A stretch of 64,000 nucleotides of DNA from Sutcliffiella horikoshii (GTDB lineage: Bacteria > Bacillota > Bacilli > Bacillales > Bacillaceae_I): NCBI RefSeq assembly GCF_020524325.1, contig NZ_JAIVKY010000002.1:496001-560000 (forward strand), written 5' to 3'. The notes under the pieces were generated by a model that saw only the letters and a list, made by a program, of their open reading frames with translations, did not search any database and had not been told where the DNA came from. Numbering within the stretch: position 1 is the first letter of the stretch; each line of letters begins with the position of its first letter. A program made the position numbers and the translations under genes. Shown one piece after another: positions 45,587-54,370 of this stretch.

Positions 45587-46447
45587 TTAAAACATCTCAC
45601 ATTCTGATTCGTCTAGTTCTCCGCTTTCTACTAAGTGTCTCATCATGTAGTAGTAGTGGGAGAATTCTGAGACTTCTTTGGTCCAATAGTAGTTTGTTCC
45701 GGCAGCTGTGATCATTCCGAGAAGTGGGATGTTGTTTACTTTTTGGCGGCCGATAATAGCGACAAACAGCAGCTTAATCAGGTGCATTAAAGGCTGTTGA
45801 AGCCAAACTGTTGGATGATCTTTGTCTGGTAACACGTCAAAATAATGATCAATATCCTGTCCGAGCTCACTTTTCAATGTTTCCCAACGTTCATGCTGAT
45901 ATTTCTTTGGTATGGTCGCACCATAGAATAATTGTAGTGACCTCACCATTTCTAAAGGCGTACTTGCCCTGTAACCGTAAGACATCGCAACAAGCTGTGT
46001 GGTACGGATATTTAACGCTGCAAATGCTGGGATATCTATAGCTAGGGTTGAGATCTTCGCCGTCCCTGTCATTCCACCTTGGATCACGGAATAAAGCTTT
46101 TGTTTGGCAATCTGTTGCTCCGCAATAAATGCTTTTTGTGATAAAGGTAGTTCGCGTATATCTTCAATTTTTTCAATATCTTCTATATAGCTTCGGGCCA
46201 TATTGACGATCCGTTCTTCTGCTTGCTGTTGGAAAGAGGATTGCTGAATAATACCGTGCAAATGAAATAACCATGTGTCAATTTGAGCAAAAAATAGGTC
46301 CTTTTTATCGTCCGACAATAAATTAAAAGCCTTGTCCACCCAATGGTCCAACGTGTCTGAAAATTGGGATGGTTCGTATGTATATAGTTTTTCTTCCCAC
46401 TGTGAAAGTTTATGTTTCCATTGTTCTTCCCTGCTGATATTGGACAC
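45587..46447 (-). CDS. EcsC-family protein
   Basis: 286 aa resembling the EcsC family: QGGMTGTAKISTLAIDIPAFAALNIRTTQLVAMSYGYR and the closing IPLLGMITAAGTNYYWTKEVSEFSHYYYMMR are the conserved parts. B. subtilis EcsC accompanies the EcsAB ABC transporter, but no such genes are near here and the role is unknown. Weakly amphipathic, likely membrane-associated. The GTG at 46447 lies seven bases after GAGGGG; the GTG at 46462 has no good site. Confidence 0.78.
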   Translation of the reverse strand: MSNISREEQWKHKLSQWEEKLYTYEPSQFSDTLDHWVDKAFNLLSDDKKDLFFAQIDTWLFHLHGIIQQSSFQQQAEERIVNMARSYIEDIEKIEDIRELPLSQKAFIAEQQIAKQKLYSVIQGGMTGTAKISTLAIDIPAFAALNIRTTQLVAMSYGYRASTPLEMVRSLQLFYGATIPKKYQHERWETLKSELGQDIDHYFDVLPDKDHPTVWLQQPLMHLIKLLFVAIIGRQKVNNIPLLGMITAAGTNYYWTKEVSEFSHYYYMMRHLVESGELDESECEMF

Positions 46448-46507
46448 AGTTCTTCCCCTCACTTTTCCATCTGCTAGTTTTCTCCATTATACCATAGCTG
46501 TTCCGCA

Positions 46508-46559
46508 CAAAAAAACAGTCCCCAATCTGTTGTCAAGTTAAACAGGTTGGGGACTGTAG
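46508..46559 (-). terminator. ackA terminator
   Basis: ACAGTCCCCAA-N-CTGTT / AACAG-N-TTGGGGACTGT long stem, then TTTTTTTG on the minus strand. Confidence 0.9.
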
Positions 46560-46560
46560 C

Positions 46561-47748
46561 TTACAATGCTATTTTCATTACGTCTCTAGCAATCATTACT
46601 TCTTCATTCGTCGGAATGATAATAACTTTGACTGGAGAGTGTGGGTAGTTAATGAATGCTTCTTTACCACGAACTTTGTTTAGTGCAGGGTCCCAGTATA
46701 CGCCCATGAATTCAAGTCCTTGAAGAACTCTTGCACGGATAACATCACTGTTCTCACCAATACCTGCAGTAAAGATGATCGCGTCCACTCCGTACATTCT
46801 TGCAGCATAAGAACCGATGTATTTATGGATACGGCTTGCAAATACTTCTAGAGCAAGTTCGGCACGTTCGTTTCCTTCATTGGCTGCAGATTCAATATCA
46901 CGAAGGTCACTTGAGAAACCAGATACTCCAAGGATACCACTGCGCTTATTTAAGACTTCTAATACTTCGTCAGCCGTCTTGCCTGTTTTCTCCATGATGA
47001 ATGGAATTAAAGCAGGATCAATATTACCAGAGCGAGTTCCCATTGCAACACCTGCAAGTGGTGTGAAGCCCATGGAAGTATCGATGGATTTTCCACCTTC
47101 AATTGCTGCAATACTTGCACCGTTTCCTAGGTGACAAGAAATCAGGCGAAGTTGCTCAACTGGTCTGCCAAGTAATTCTGCAGCACGCTCGGAAACGTAC
47201 TTATGAGATGTACCATGGAAACCGTATTTACGGATGCCATAGTCTTCATAGTACTCGTAAGGCAAGCTGTAAAGGAAAGATTTTTCCGGCATGGATTGGT
47301 GGAATGCTGTATCAAAAACAGCCACTGCCGGTACATTCGGAAGGATTTCCTTGAATGCTTTAATTCCTACGATGTTAGCCGGGTTATGAAGTGGTGCAAG
47401 TTCTGAAAGTTCTTCTAATTGACTTAAAACTTCGTCGGTAATTAGGACGGAATCATTAAACTTTTCCCCACCATGTACAACACGGTGGCCAATTCCTGTG
47501 ATTTCATCGAAGCTTTGGATGATGTCAAGATCGATCAATTTTTTCAATAAGATTTTAACAGCTACCCCGTGTTCTGGAATGTCTGTGATTTCTGTTACTT
47601 TTTCGCCGTTCACAGAGATGGTGAAAACAGCATCGTTTAATCCGATACGTTCCACTAATCCTTTTGTAATAACATTTTCACTAGGCATTTCGAACAATTG
47701 GAATTTAAGAGAAGAGCTTCCTGCATTAATTGCAATAACTTTTGACAT
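46561..47748 (-). CDS. ackA: Acetate kinase (AckA)
   Basis: Converts acetyl phosphate and ADP to acetate and ATP, the overflow pathway on excess sugar. 395 aa. [16 protein letters not shown] (first acetate-kinase signature), [33 protein letters not shown] and [14 protein letters not shown] are all present. The ATG is preceded by AAAGGAG. It lies downstream of ytxK, as in B. subtilis, with a cre-like site upstream. Confidence 0.97.
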   Translation of the reverse strand: MSKVIAINAGSSSLKFQLFEMPSENVITKGLVERIGLNDAVFTISVNGEKVTEITDIPEHGVAVKILLKKLIDLDIIQSFDEITGIGHRVVHGGEKFNDSVLITDEVLSQLEELSELAPLHNPANIVGIKAFKEILPNVPAVAVFDTAFHQSMPEKSFLYSLPYEYYEDYGIRKYGFHGTSHKYVSERAAELLGRPVEQLRLISCHLGNGASIAAIEGGKSIDTSMGFTPLAGVAMGTRSGNIDPALIPFIMEKTGKTADEVLEVLNKRSGILGVSGFSSDLRDIESAANEGNERAELALEVFASRIHKYIGSYAARMYGVDAIIFTAGIGENSDVIRARVLQGLEFMGVYWDPALNKVRGKEAFINYPHSPVKVIIIPTNEEVMIARDVMKIAL

Positions 47749-47898
47749 GACGATACGTACAACTCCTTTTATATGGTCACACTTGGGTGGATGATTAAAT
47801 GTTTTTTACACTCTACCTATCTTGTGCAAAGTTCCGATATTATATATACCTTTTTCATTTAAACACCGTCATACTGCATTTGCAAGAGGCTTCCCTTT

Positions 47899-47914
47899 AT
47901 GGTAACGCTTACCT
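47899..47914 (-). promoter_or_regulatory. cre-like box upstream of ackA
   Basis: On the minus strand AGGTAAGCGTTACCAT fits the cre consensus at 15 of 16 positions. A TATAAT lies about 60 bp nearer the gene (plus-strand ATTATA at 47839). CcpA activates ackA from an upstream cre in B. subtilis; the same is likely here. Confidence 0.65.
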
Positions 47915-47976
47915 TATATATTCGTTATTTTCTGAAGAATAGCATAGTTATTGTAGACTGTTAATTCTACACTTAC

Positions 47977-48164
47977 GGTTGATCTTCGTTGCAGGAGCTT
48001 CGCTTTCCGCGAGCGGTCCGGAAGCCTGCTCGGGCTACGCCCTGCGGGGTCTTCCCTGTCCCTTCCTCCCGCAGGACAAGGAAGGCTTCGGCAGCGAATC
48101 CTCGAACGAAGAAAATGCGCTAGCAATTTCGAGGAGTCTCCGCTCCTTCCACTAAGATGAATTA
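47977..48164 (+). repeat. Structured repeat, subtype B, copy R11 (long form)
   Basis: Terminal TTGATCTT / AAGATGAA arms, apical hairpin GGGCTACGCCC, third helix GGAAG/CTTCC. Carries the same extra module as R1 (AAGGAAGGCT.CGGCAGCGA ... GAAGAAAATGCG) before GGAGTCTCCGC. It lies 13 bp after the ytxK stop. Confidence 0.86.
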
Positions 48165-48177
48165 GGCTTTTGTATTG

Positions 48178-49173
48178 TTACTTATTCTTCTTTTTCTCAG
48201 AAAACCAGTGGTTGATTTGACTCATGATTTTTTCCATCGCCTGCATGTTAGAGAAGCTTGGCAGGTTTACTAATAGTGCTTCTTTAGGAGGTTCAATGCC
48301 TATTCCTTTTTTCTGCAGAACAAGGATGCTTTTTGCATGGTTTTTGTTTTGGAACATAGTTTCTGGCAGTTGTAGCATTCCTTGAATATACGCTTCATCT
48401 TTTATTAAAGCGTTGACCTTTTTTGCTTCCTCTTCTTCAAACATGGAGTTAGGAACCAAGAATAACAGGTGGCCGCCTGGTTTTGTGTAACGCAAGCCTT
48501 GTTCGATGAACAGGTAATGTGCATAGGAATGTCCTTCTTCCGCTTTTAGCTTGAAGTTGGCAGCATTGTTATCATCAGGGTAATATCCTACTGGAAGGTC
48601 ACTCACAACTACATCGACTGGTTCTACAAAGAGGTTGCTTAAGCCATCTTGGTTGAACAAACTGATTGACTGCTCTTGCAGGTTGGCATTATTATAAGCA
48701 AGTTTCACTAACAGGTCGTCCACATCCACACCGAACGCCTCCAGCTTTTTGTTTGGCTGATGGTTAAGGACAGCTGTAAGAAGGTTTCCAGTACCGATAG
48801 CAGGATCAAGCATAGTCAGCTGTTGCAGATGTGAGGTGTATTTTCCGACGAGGTATCCCATGAACATGGCAATCGCATCTGGAGTCATTTGATGGTTGGC
48901 TTGAACTGCATCTTTCATTCCTTTTAGTATGGCAAGTTGAAATCCTTTTCTGATTTCTTCTTTTTGAAGAGAAGTGATGTTTTGTTTGCTGTATTCTTTT
49001 TCAAGTCTTCGTTTGGTAACTTCGGATACTTCTTCTTGGATGACTGCTCCGTGGAAGAGGTTTTCTGCGGTTTCTGCAAGCGCCTCTAGGTATGTACAGT
49101 CTAGTTCTTCTTGTAGGATTTGTGCTGTTGTATCGAATAAAGTAAATGTGTTTTCTAATTTCGTAATGGACAT
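48178..49173 (-). CDS. ytxK: Class I SAM-dependent methyltransferase (YtxK)
   Basis: 331 aa; helical N-terminal domain (1-100), then a Rossmann methyltransferase: QLTMLDPAIGTGNLLTAVL is the SAM loop and VVVSDLPVGYYPDDNNA the position of the catalytic motif. Adenine-N6 methyltransferases have N/D-P-P-Y/F there; this protein has DLPVGYYP, so the target base or flipping mode may differ or the protein may not methylate DNA. Upstream of ackA as in B. subtilis. Confidence 0.88.
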   Translation of the reverse strand: MSITKLENTFTLFDTTAQILQEELDCTYLEALAETAENLFHGAVIQEEVSEVTKRRLEKEYSKQNITSLQKEEIRKGFQLAILKGMKDAVQANHQMTPDAIAMFMGYLVGKYTSHLQQLTMLDPAIGTGNLLTAVLNHQPNKKLEAFGVDVDDLLVKLAYNNANLQEQSISLFNQDGLSNLFVEPVDVVVSDLPVGYYPDDNNAANFKLKAEEGHSYAHYLFIEQGLRYTKPGGHLLFLVPNSMFEEEEAKKVNALIKDEAYIQGMLQLPETMFQNKNHAKSILVLQKKGIGIEPPKEALLVNLPSFSNMQAMEKIMSQINHWFSEKKKNK

Positions 49174-49208
49174 TGTGCCACTCCTTTTTATGGGTAACTT
49201 GAGTTTAC

Positions 49209-49340
49209 TCCTGTTGATTTGCGTTCCAGGTGTTCGCTTTCCTAGGGGCGGTGCTTGAGCCTCCTCGGCTTCGCCTGTGGGGTCTCAACCTACCGCTAAC
49301 TCCCTAAGGAGTCTCACACCTTGCACTCCAATCAACAGGG
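49209..49340 (+). repeat. Structured repeat, subtype A, copy R12
   Basis: Outer helix CTGTTGATT / AATCAACAG. The second helix is CCAGGTG / CACCTTG, different in sequence from other copies but still paired. Apical hairpin GGCTTCGCC. It lies between the tpx terminator and ytxK. Confidence 0.88.
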
Positions 49341-49397
49341 GGATTACTCGCAACCAAATTTTCAGTATTCCTATTTTACATGGAGATGGGGCAAAAA

Positions 49398-49430
49398 TAA
49401 AGCAGACTGCTATTATCACAGTCTGCTCGT
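49398..49430 (-). terminator. tpx terminator
   Basis: AGCAGACTG / CAGTCTGCT stem, followed on the minus strand by TTATTTTTG. Confidence 0.85.
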
Positions 49431-49457
49431 CTTGGTGCGATTGGTTTGAGTAGGGTA

Positions 49458-49958
49458 TTATTCTGCAGATTTAATTGCTTCGATTGCCGCTTCGTAGTTA
49501 GGGTGGTCAGTACCTTCCCCTACGTATTCTACGTATGTTACTTTGTCGTTGGAGTCCACAACAAACGTGGAGCGAGCAAGTAGGCGTAGCTCTTGCATTA
49601 ATACGCCGTAAGCTTCACCGAAAGAAGCGTCACGGTGGTCAGATACTACCTCAACGTTGTCAAGTCCACTAGCTGCACACCAGCGTTTTTGAGCGAAAGG
49701 CAAGTCCATGCTGACTGTAATAACTTTTACGTTATCAAGCTTCGCTGCCTCTTCGTTAAATTTGCGAGTTTGTTGATCGCATACTCCTGTATCAATGGAA
49801 GGAACTACGCTGATTAGTTTCTTGAATCCTTTGTAGTTTTCCAATGTTACTGGAGATAGGTCATTTGCAAGAACGGAGAAGTTTGGAGCCTGGTCGCCCA
49901 CTTTCACTTCGCTTCCGATTAGTGTCATTGGGTTGCCTTTAAATGTTACGTTTGCCAT
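49458..49958 (-). CDS. tpx: Thiol peroxidase (Tpx)
   Basis: Two-cysteine peroxiredoxin that reduces hydroperoxides using thioredoxin. 166 aa from the ATG at 49958 (GGAGGG ribosome site). Peroxidatic Cys60 in [15 protein letters not shown] and resolving Cys94 in [17 protein letters not shown] are both present, and [20 protein letters not shown] is the family signature. Confidence 0.96.
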   Translation of the reverse strand: MANVTFKGNPMTLIGSEVKVGDQAPNFSVLANDLSPVTLENYKGFKKLISVVPSIDTGVCDQQTRKFNEEAAKLDNVKVITVSMDLPFAQKRWCAASGLDNVEVVSDHRDASFGEAYGVLMQELRLLARSTFVVDSNDKVTYVEYVGEGTDHPNYEAAIEAIKSAE

Positions 49959-50097
49959 GATAATTTCCCTCCTCAAATTGTATGTACACTTGTAATAATA
50001 GCTATGTTTTGGAAGTTTTGCAATTAATCAAACTTTGTTGGTGAGTAGGAGGGAGTGGCGTTTTCTTACATGAAGTAGAAGTTGTCGAAAAGTGTAG

Positions 50098-50219
50098 ATT
50101 TCTTGATATATCGTGGAATTTCTTGATATCCATCTTGTTTTTCTTGATATATTGCGAAATTTCTTGATATCCACCCTTAATTTCTTGATATATCGCAAAA
50201 TTTCTTGATATCCGGCATA
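50098..50219. repeat. Tandem array 2: six 20-21 bp units
   Basis: Units ATTTCTTGATAT + variable tail, with two tail types in strict alternation: ATATATCG/ATATATTG-type, then ATATCC-type, three times over. 5' of tpx and 3' of ytfJ. Confidence 0.85.
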
Positions 50220-50260
50220 ACCGCCCTTCCTCCCCTATCCTCCCCTCCACTCGTAGCAAT

Positions 50261-50289
50261 AAAAAAAGCCAACTGCAGCGCAGCCGGCG
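50261..50289 (-). terminator. ytfI-ytfJ terminator
   Basis: GCC-N2-CTGC / GCAG-N2-GGC stem, followed on the minus strand by TTTTTTTATTG. Confidence 0.8.
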
Positions 50290-50292
50290 ATT

Positions 50293-50778
50293 TTAGAAGT
50301 CCAAATCCTGCTTATGGTCATTATAGGATGAATGATCTGAGTGATTTGATCTATTATTATTTTTATTATTATTCAGCATATGCTGTACTTTCTCGACTGC
50401 CTGAGGTGCAAGGTCCAGAAGTCTTTCATAAATACTGGTGCTTTCATCAAGATGCAACATTTTTACTCCTTGTGAATTGACAATCAAAAAGGCGATTGGA
50501 GTGATGGACACGCCACCTCCACTACCTCCGCCAAACGGAAGCTTATGCCCTTGGTTTTGGTTATTGCCACCGCCATCATGCCTCTCAGGTCCTGAAGCGC
50601 TCCCGCCTTGGAACTCACTTCCTCCTGCTGCAAACCCGAAGCCGACTTTGGAAACAGTCAAAATGACACTTCCGTCCGGTGTTTCTACCGGATCACCAAT
50701 GATCGTATTAACATCAATCATATCTTTTAAATTTTCCATCGCTGTTGTCATTAGACTCTTAATTGGGTGTTCAGACAT
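50293..50778 (-). CDS. ytfJ: GerW-family sporulation protein YtfJ
   Basis: 161 aa. HPIKSLMTTAMENLKDMIDVNTIIGDPV and TPDGSVILTVSKVGFGFAAGGSEF form the GerW/YtfJ domain; a glycine-rich linker (GGSGGGVSITPIAFLIV) and an asparagine-rich tail follow. In B. subtilis GerW is a spore germination protein. GGAGG ribosome site. It follows ytfI closely (20 bp), so cotranscribed. Confidence 0.93.
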   Translation of the reverse strand: MSEHPIKSLMTTAMENLKDMIDVNTIIGDPVETPDGSVILTVSKVGFGFAAGGSEFQGGSASGPERHDGGGNNQNQGHKLPFGGGSGGGVSITPIAFLIVNSQGVKMLHLDESTSIYERLLDLAPQAVEKVQHMLNNNKNNNRSNHSDHSSYNDHKQDLDF

Positions 50779-50798
50779 ATTAATCCTCCTTATTGCTG

Positions 50799-51500
50799 TT
50801 ACATGGATTTGTGATTTTCCTCTTTGGACAACACGGATAAAGGACGGGTTTTAAACTTAGGTCTACCGCCCTTCCAATATTTAACGATTCTTATTCCTGC
50901 CAACATAGCATACCCGATTCGAAAACGAATCATACACTTAAACATGGTTTGGGATACAGCGAATTGGAAATAGGGGGTGATGGAGAGTTCCGGTTGAGCA
51001 CGGAAGTCTGTATAATTGCTTAAAAAACCAACAACTCCCCCTTTAATCGACCACCCTGCACCAACAACCATTCCAGTTTGGGCAGCATCCCCGAGTCCTA
51101 TATTGCTATGCCACTCCAGATGACTCACTTCTACTCTAGAAAGCAATCTCCTAACTATTTCATGCATCCCGACAACATGACGCACCAGTTCATATGTATC
51201 TTCAAAACTCTGCCATATCTCTTTTGGAGAAAAATCTTTCTCTTTTTGTTTACCTTGAGAAGGATCTCCGCCCCCAACCTTGGTTTTTTCCTCGACATGA
51301 ATGGATGCTGTGTCTTTATCTACACTGATCAATGGAACATCAATGGTGTACCGCAGCAACCCGTACCATGCACTTAGTTTCACTGTCATCTGATCATTAT
51401 CTTGTTGATGATGGTAGTAAAAATGGATGGTAATTTTAGTGACGAGAACCATGATTAAGAGAAGAATTATGATGGCAAAGATTATAATGGCCCAAATCAC
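50799..51500 (-). CDS. ytfI: DUF2953 membrane-anchored protein YtfI
   Basis: 233 aa; one N-terminal membrane helix (WAIIIFAIIILLLIMVLV), then a soluble DUF2953 domain with IDVPLISVDKD and the conserved LSHLEWHSNIGLGDAAQTGMVVGAGWSIKGGVVGFL region. GTG at 51500 is seven bases after AAAGGG; the GTG at 51542 has no site. Encoded upstream of ytfJ, probably a sporulation membrane protein. Confidence 0.85.
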   Translation of the reverse strand: MIWAIIIFAIIILLLIMVLVTKITIHFYYHHQQDNDQMTVKLSAWYGLLRYTIDVPLISVDKDTASIHVEEKTKVGGGDPSQGKQKEKDFSPKEIWQSFEDTYELVRHVVGMHEIVRRLLSRVEVSHLEWHSNIGLGDAAQTGMVVGAGWSIKGGVVGFLSNYTDFRAQPELSITPYFQFAVSQTMFKCMIRFRIGYAMLAGIRIVKYWKGGRPKFKTRPLSVLSKEENHKSM

Positions 51501-51546
51501 ACTTTCACACCCTTTCTCCCCCCTTCCATTATCTCCTAGCACAAAA

Positions 51547-51584
51547 AAAATAAACCTAAAGTCACGATGGACTTCAGGTTTATT
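51547..51584 (-). terminator. yteJ terminator
   Basis: AAACCT-N-AAGTC / GACTT-N-AGGTTT stem with a T run on the minus strand. Confidence 0.85.
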
Positions 51585-51586
51585 AC

Positions 51587-52132
51587 TTATTTTTCATGAA
51601 CCACTGTTGTGTCTGCAATAAAGTCGTGCACGCCTTGCTTTTTGCTCGTAAAAGCCGCAACAAGAAATACGATATAGGTGATAGGTGCATAAACTAAAGC
51701 AATATAACGCCCGACACCTTCTCTAAAGAGGATGGTTTTCCATGAAAGATCATTAGCTTTAAGATCTACCACTCGTAAACCAAACACCATCTTCCCTAAA
51801 GTCTGGTTAAAATACTTCGTCATCAGAATGAAGTATCCATATAGCACAATGGTTGTGGCAATGGTTGCAGGTGAGAACATGAAGCTTTGACTAGTCGATA
51901 TCCCTGTTATTCTGAATATCGGATTTATCACGATAGCTCCAATGCTCCAAATGATTAATAGATCTAATAGAAATGCCCAAAGTCTCATCCAAAACCCCGC
52001 ATAGCGATATTCGGTGACCGCTACTTCCTTCACAGGCAACACCGTATCATTGCTGACTCTATCTTCCACTACGTTCACGTCTTCATGTTCTACGTTCTCG
52101 TTTGTATATTCGCTATTCTGCTCATCTCTCAT
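51587..52132 (-). CDS. yteJ: RDD-family membrane protein YteJ
   Basis: 181 aa: acidic soluble N-terminus (about 1-40), then three or four membrane segments. The RDD signature begins YAGFWMRLWAFLLDLLIIW (Arg...Asp-Asp region) and continues with KYFNQTLGKMVFGLRVVD. In B. subtilis yteJ is next to sppA; a role linked to SppA in lantibiotic resistance has been described. 11 bp after the sppA stop with AGGAGGG. Confidence 0.9.
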   Translation of the reverse strand: MRDEQNSEYTNENVEHEDVNVVEDRVSNDTVLPVKEVAVTEYRYAGFWMRLWAFLLDLLIIWSIGAIVINPIFRITGISTSQSFMFSPATIATTIVLYGYFILMTKYFNQTLGKMVFGLRVVDLKANDLSWKTILFREGVGRYIALVYAPITYIVFLVAAFTSKKQGVHDFIADTTVVHEK

Positions 52133-52143
52133 TTTTCTCCCTC

Positions 52144-53154
52144 CTACTCTGCATACAAGTACATTAGTCTTGGAGAATTAGGTTGATTGATAAGTTTTGC
52201 TAACATCTGCATTTCAGACTCTGGCTTTAATAGAGATTGAACATTCATGCTGAATAAGGAACCCCAGCCCAGGTTTTCTGTATATTGAACAACTTGAACA
52301 TTTCCCATATCATAATCTTTTTTCATTGCTTCAATAACATCCTCAAAATACCCCAGCTCGTCAACTATGTTGATGTCTTTGGCTTGTTGGCCATCATAGA
52401 TTCTTCCGTCAGCAATTCTTCTGACCTCAGATTCATTCATGCCGCGGCCTTCCACAATAACTTCGACAAATTGATCATACATATTGTCGACCATGGATTG
52501 AAGAATTTGACGTTCTTCTTCAGACATCTCTTTCGTAGGTGACATAATATCTTTATATGGCCCACTTTTAATGGTATCGAATTTCACGCCATATTTTTCG
52601 GCAAGTTCACTGTAATTAATGCCTTGCATGATAACACCAATAGAACCAGTGATTGTCTCCGGTGAGGCGAAAATTTTGTTTGCCGGTGCTGCAATATAGT
52701 ATCCACCCGATGCTGCCATAGAGCCCATAGAAATATAAATCGGCTTTTCCGTTTCTTCCTTAATTTCCACTAGTCTCTTATGTATCTCGGCACTTTCTGA
52801 TACACCGCCACCTGGTGTATTCACGCGAACGATAATTCCTTTTACACTATCATCCTCTTTTGCTTGATCTAGCATTCTTAGGAATTGTCGATGATTATAT
52901 CCCGGAGATTGGAATACAGATGTTACATCGCTTCCTGTGTCCTGAATAACACCGTTAACTTCTAGAACTAGAATTTTTCGGTTTGGACTTCCGTCTTCCA
53001 TTACTTCCTCAATAAATTCATCTTCCCCACCTAGAATATCTGAAAAAGAACCAGATGTGGAGCTTTCCGCAGGTTGTGTTGCAAAACTCGTGATTATCGA
53101 CACAAACAATAATAATGCCGCGATACCTAACGCGGCCCAACGCTTTCCACTCAT
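52144..53154 (-). CDS. sppA: Signal peptide peptidase SppA
   Basis: 336-aa membrane-bound serine/lysine protease that degrades leftover signal peptides. One N-terminal helix (about 7-25), then the SppA fold: VRVNTPGGGVSESAEI, the catalytic serine in ISMGSMAASGGYYIA, and the general-base lysine in DTIKSGPYKDIMSP. Start ATG with AGGAGG. Divergent from nadK. Confidence 0.95.
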   Translation of the reverse strand: MSGKRWAALGIAALLLFVSIITSFATQPAESSTSGSFSDILGGEDEFIEEVMEDGSPNRKILVLEVNGVIQDTGSDVTSVFQSPGYNHRQFLRMLDQAKEDDSVKGIIVRVNTPGGGVSESAEIHKRLVEIKEETEKPIYISMGSMAASGGYYIAAPANKIFASPETITGSIGVIMQGINYSELAEKYGVKFDTIKSGPYKDIMSPTKEMSEEERQILQSMVDNMYDQFVEVIVEGRGMNESEVRRIADGRIYDGQQAKDINIVDELGYFEDVIEAMKKDYDMGNVQVVQYTENLGWGSLFSMNVQSLLKPESEMQMLAKLINQPNSPRLMYLYAE

Positions 53155-53330
53155 ATCTAAACCTCCTAGTTGTTCGTACAGTACCTATACGTTAAATCGT
53201 TTCAAAAAGTTTCATCAAAATGGTAAACTTATCACAATATAGAATTGTACTAAAATTTTTTCCAAAAGGATAATATTTTGGATATTTTTTGTTTAAGTTC
53301 CATTTTTTATTATTAAAAGGAGGAAATATC

Positions 53331-54131
53331 ATGACAGAACGCCGTAAAATATTTTTCTTTTATAAAAGGGAAGAAGAGCTAGTTGAAAAAGTGGAAAAAC
53401 TGGAGCAATTAGCGGTACAAAATAATTTTGAAATATTAAATGATCATCATCATGCCAACATTATCGTAGCAGTTGGAGGAGATGGCACCTTCCTTCAAGC
53501 TGTTCAGAAAACAGGTTTCAAAGATGATTGCCTTTACGCAGGTATAAATACTGGTGAAACTTCCAGCTTTTATTGCGACTTTCATATCGATGATACAGAA
53601 AAAATGGTCGAAGCGATGACCTTTGAACAAATCGAGGTAAGAAAATACCCTACCCTTGAAGTAACCATTGACGGCACATCCACCTTCCAATGTTTGAATG
53701 AGTGCTCCATCCGCTCCGCCATCATTAAAACATTTGCGATAGATGTTTACATAGATGAGCTGCACTTTGAAACATTCCGAGGAGATGGGATGATTGTGTC
53801 GACACCTACAGGCAGCACGGCTTACAATAAGTCAGTCCAGGGTGCTGTGGTTGATCCGATGCTCCCTTGCTTTCAGGTAAGTGAACTAGCTTCCATAAAC
53901 AATAACAGCTATCGTACGCTTGGATCTCCGTTTATTATGGCAGGCGCTAGGAAGTTGACGTTAAAAGTAATTCAGGATGGAAATGATTATCCGACGATTG
54001 GGATTGATAATGAAGCACTTAGCATTAAGCATGTGGAGAGGTTGGATATACAGCTTACAGATAAGAAGATTAAGACTGTGAAGTTGAAGGATAATTCGTT
54101 TTGGGAGAAGGTTAAACGGACATTTTTATAA
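53331..54131 (+). CDS. nadK: NAD kinase (NadK2/PpnK, YtdI type)
   Basis: Makes NADP from NAD. 266 aa. IIVAVGGDGTFLQAV is the GGDG motif with the catalytic aspartate, ECSIRSA-like NECSIRSAII binds NAD (NE motif), and GDGMIVSTPTGSTAYNKSVQGAVV the third signature. The ATG at 53331 is eight bases after AGGAGG; fourteen earlier codons are non-coding. Second NAD kinase of Bacillus, in ytdI position. Confidence 0.95.
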   Translation: MTERRKIFFFYKREEELVEKVEKLEQLAVQNNFEILNDHHHANIIVAVGGDGTFLQAVQKTGFKDDCLYAGINTGETSSFYCDFHIDDTEKMVEAMTFEQIEVRKYPTLEVTIDGTSTFQCLNECSIRSAIIKTFAIDVYIDELHFETFRGDGMIVSTPTGSTAYNKSVQGAVVDPMLPCFQVSELASINNNSYRTLGSPFIMAGARKLTLKVIQDGNDYPTIGIDNEALSIKHVERLDIQLTDKKIKTVKLKDNSFWEKVKRTFL

Positions 54132-54153
54132 AATTCTAGCCCCTTAATTATCA

Positions 54154-54190
54154 ATGGACACCGCGGCTTAATCGCGGTGTCCTTTTAGTA
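54154..54190 (+). terminator. nadK terminator
   Basis: GGACACCGCG / CGCGGTGTCC stem with a 7-nt loop, then TTTTAG. Confidence 0.85.
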
Positions 54191-54213
54191 ATTTTTTAGT
54201 GATTCTGTATAAC

Positions 54214-54346
54214 TCCGCTGTTGATTTCCGCAAATGGCTTCGCTTTCCTAGGGGCGCTGCTGGAGCCTCCTCGCTTCGCTGCGGGGTCTCCACCTAGCGC
54301 TATCCCCCTCAGGAGTCTTCGCCTTTTGCTCCAATCAACAGCTATA
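54214..54346 (+). repeat. Structured repeat, subtype A, copy R13
   Basis: Outer helix GCTGTTGATT / AATCAACAGC, third helix GCGCT-N2-TGGAG / CTCCA-N2-AGCGC (compensated relative to TTGAG/CTCAA copies), apical GCTTCGC. Between convergent nadK and ytcJ. Confidence 0.9.
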
Positions 54347-54370
54347 GAATATCATTTACTGTGGCTATTC

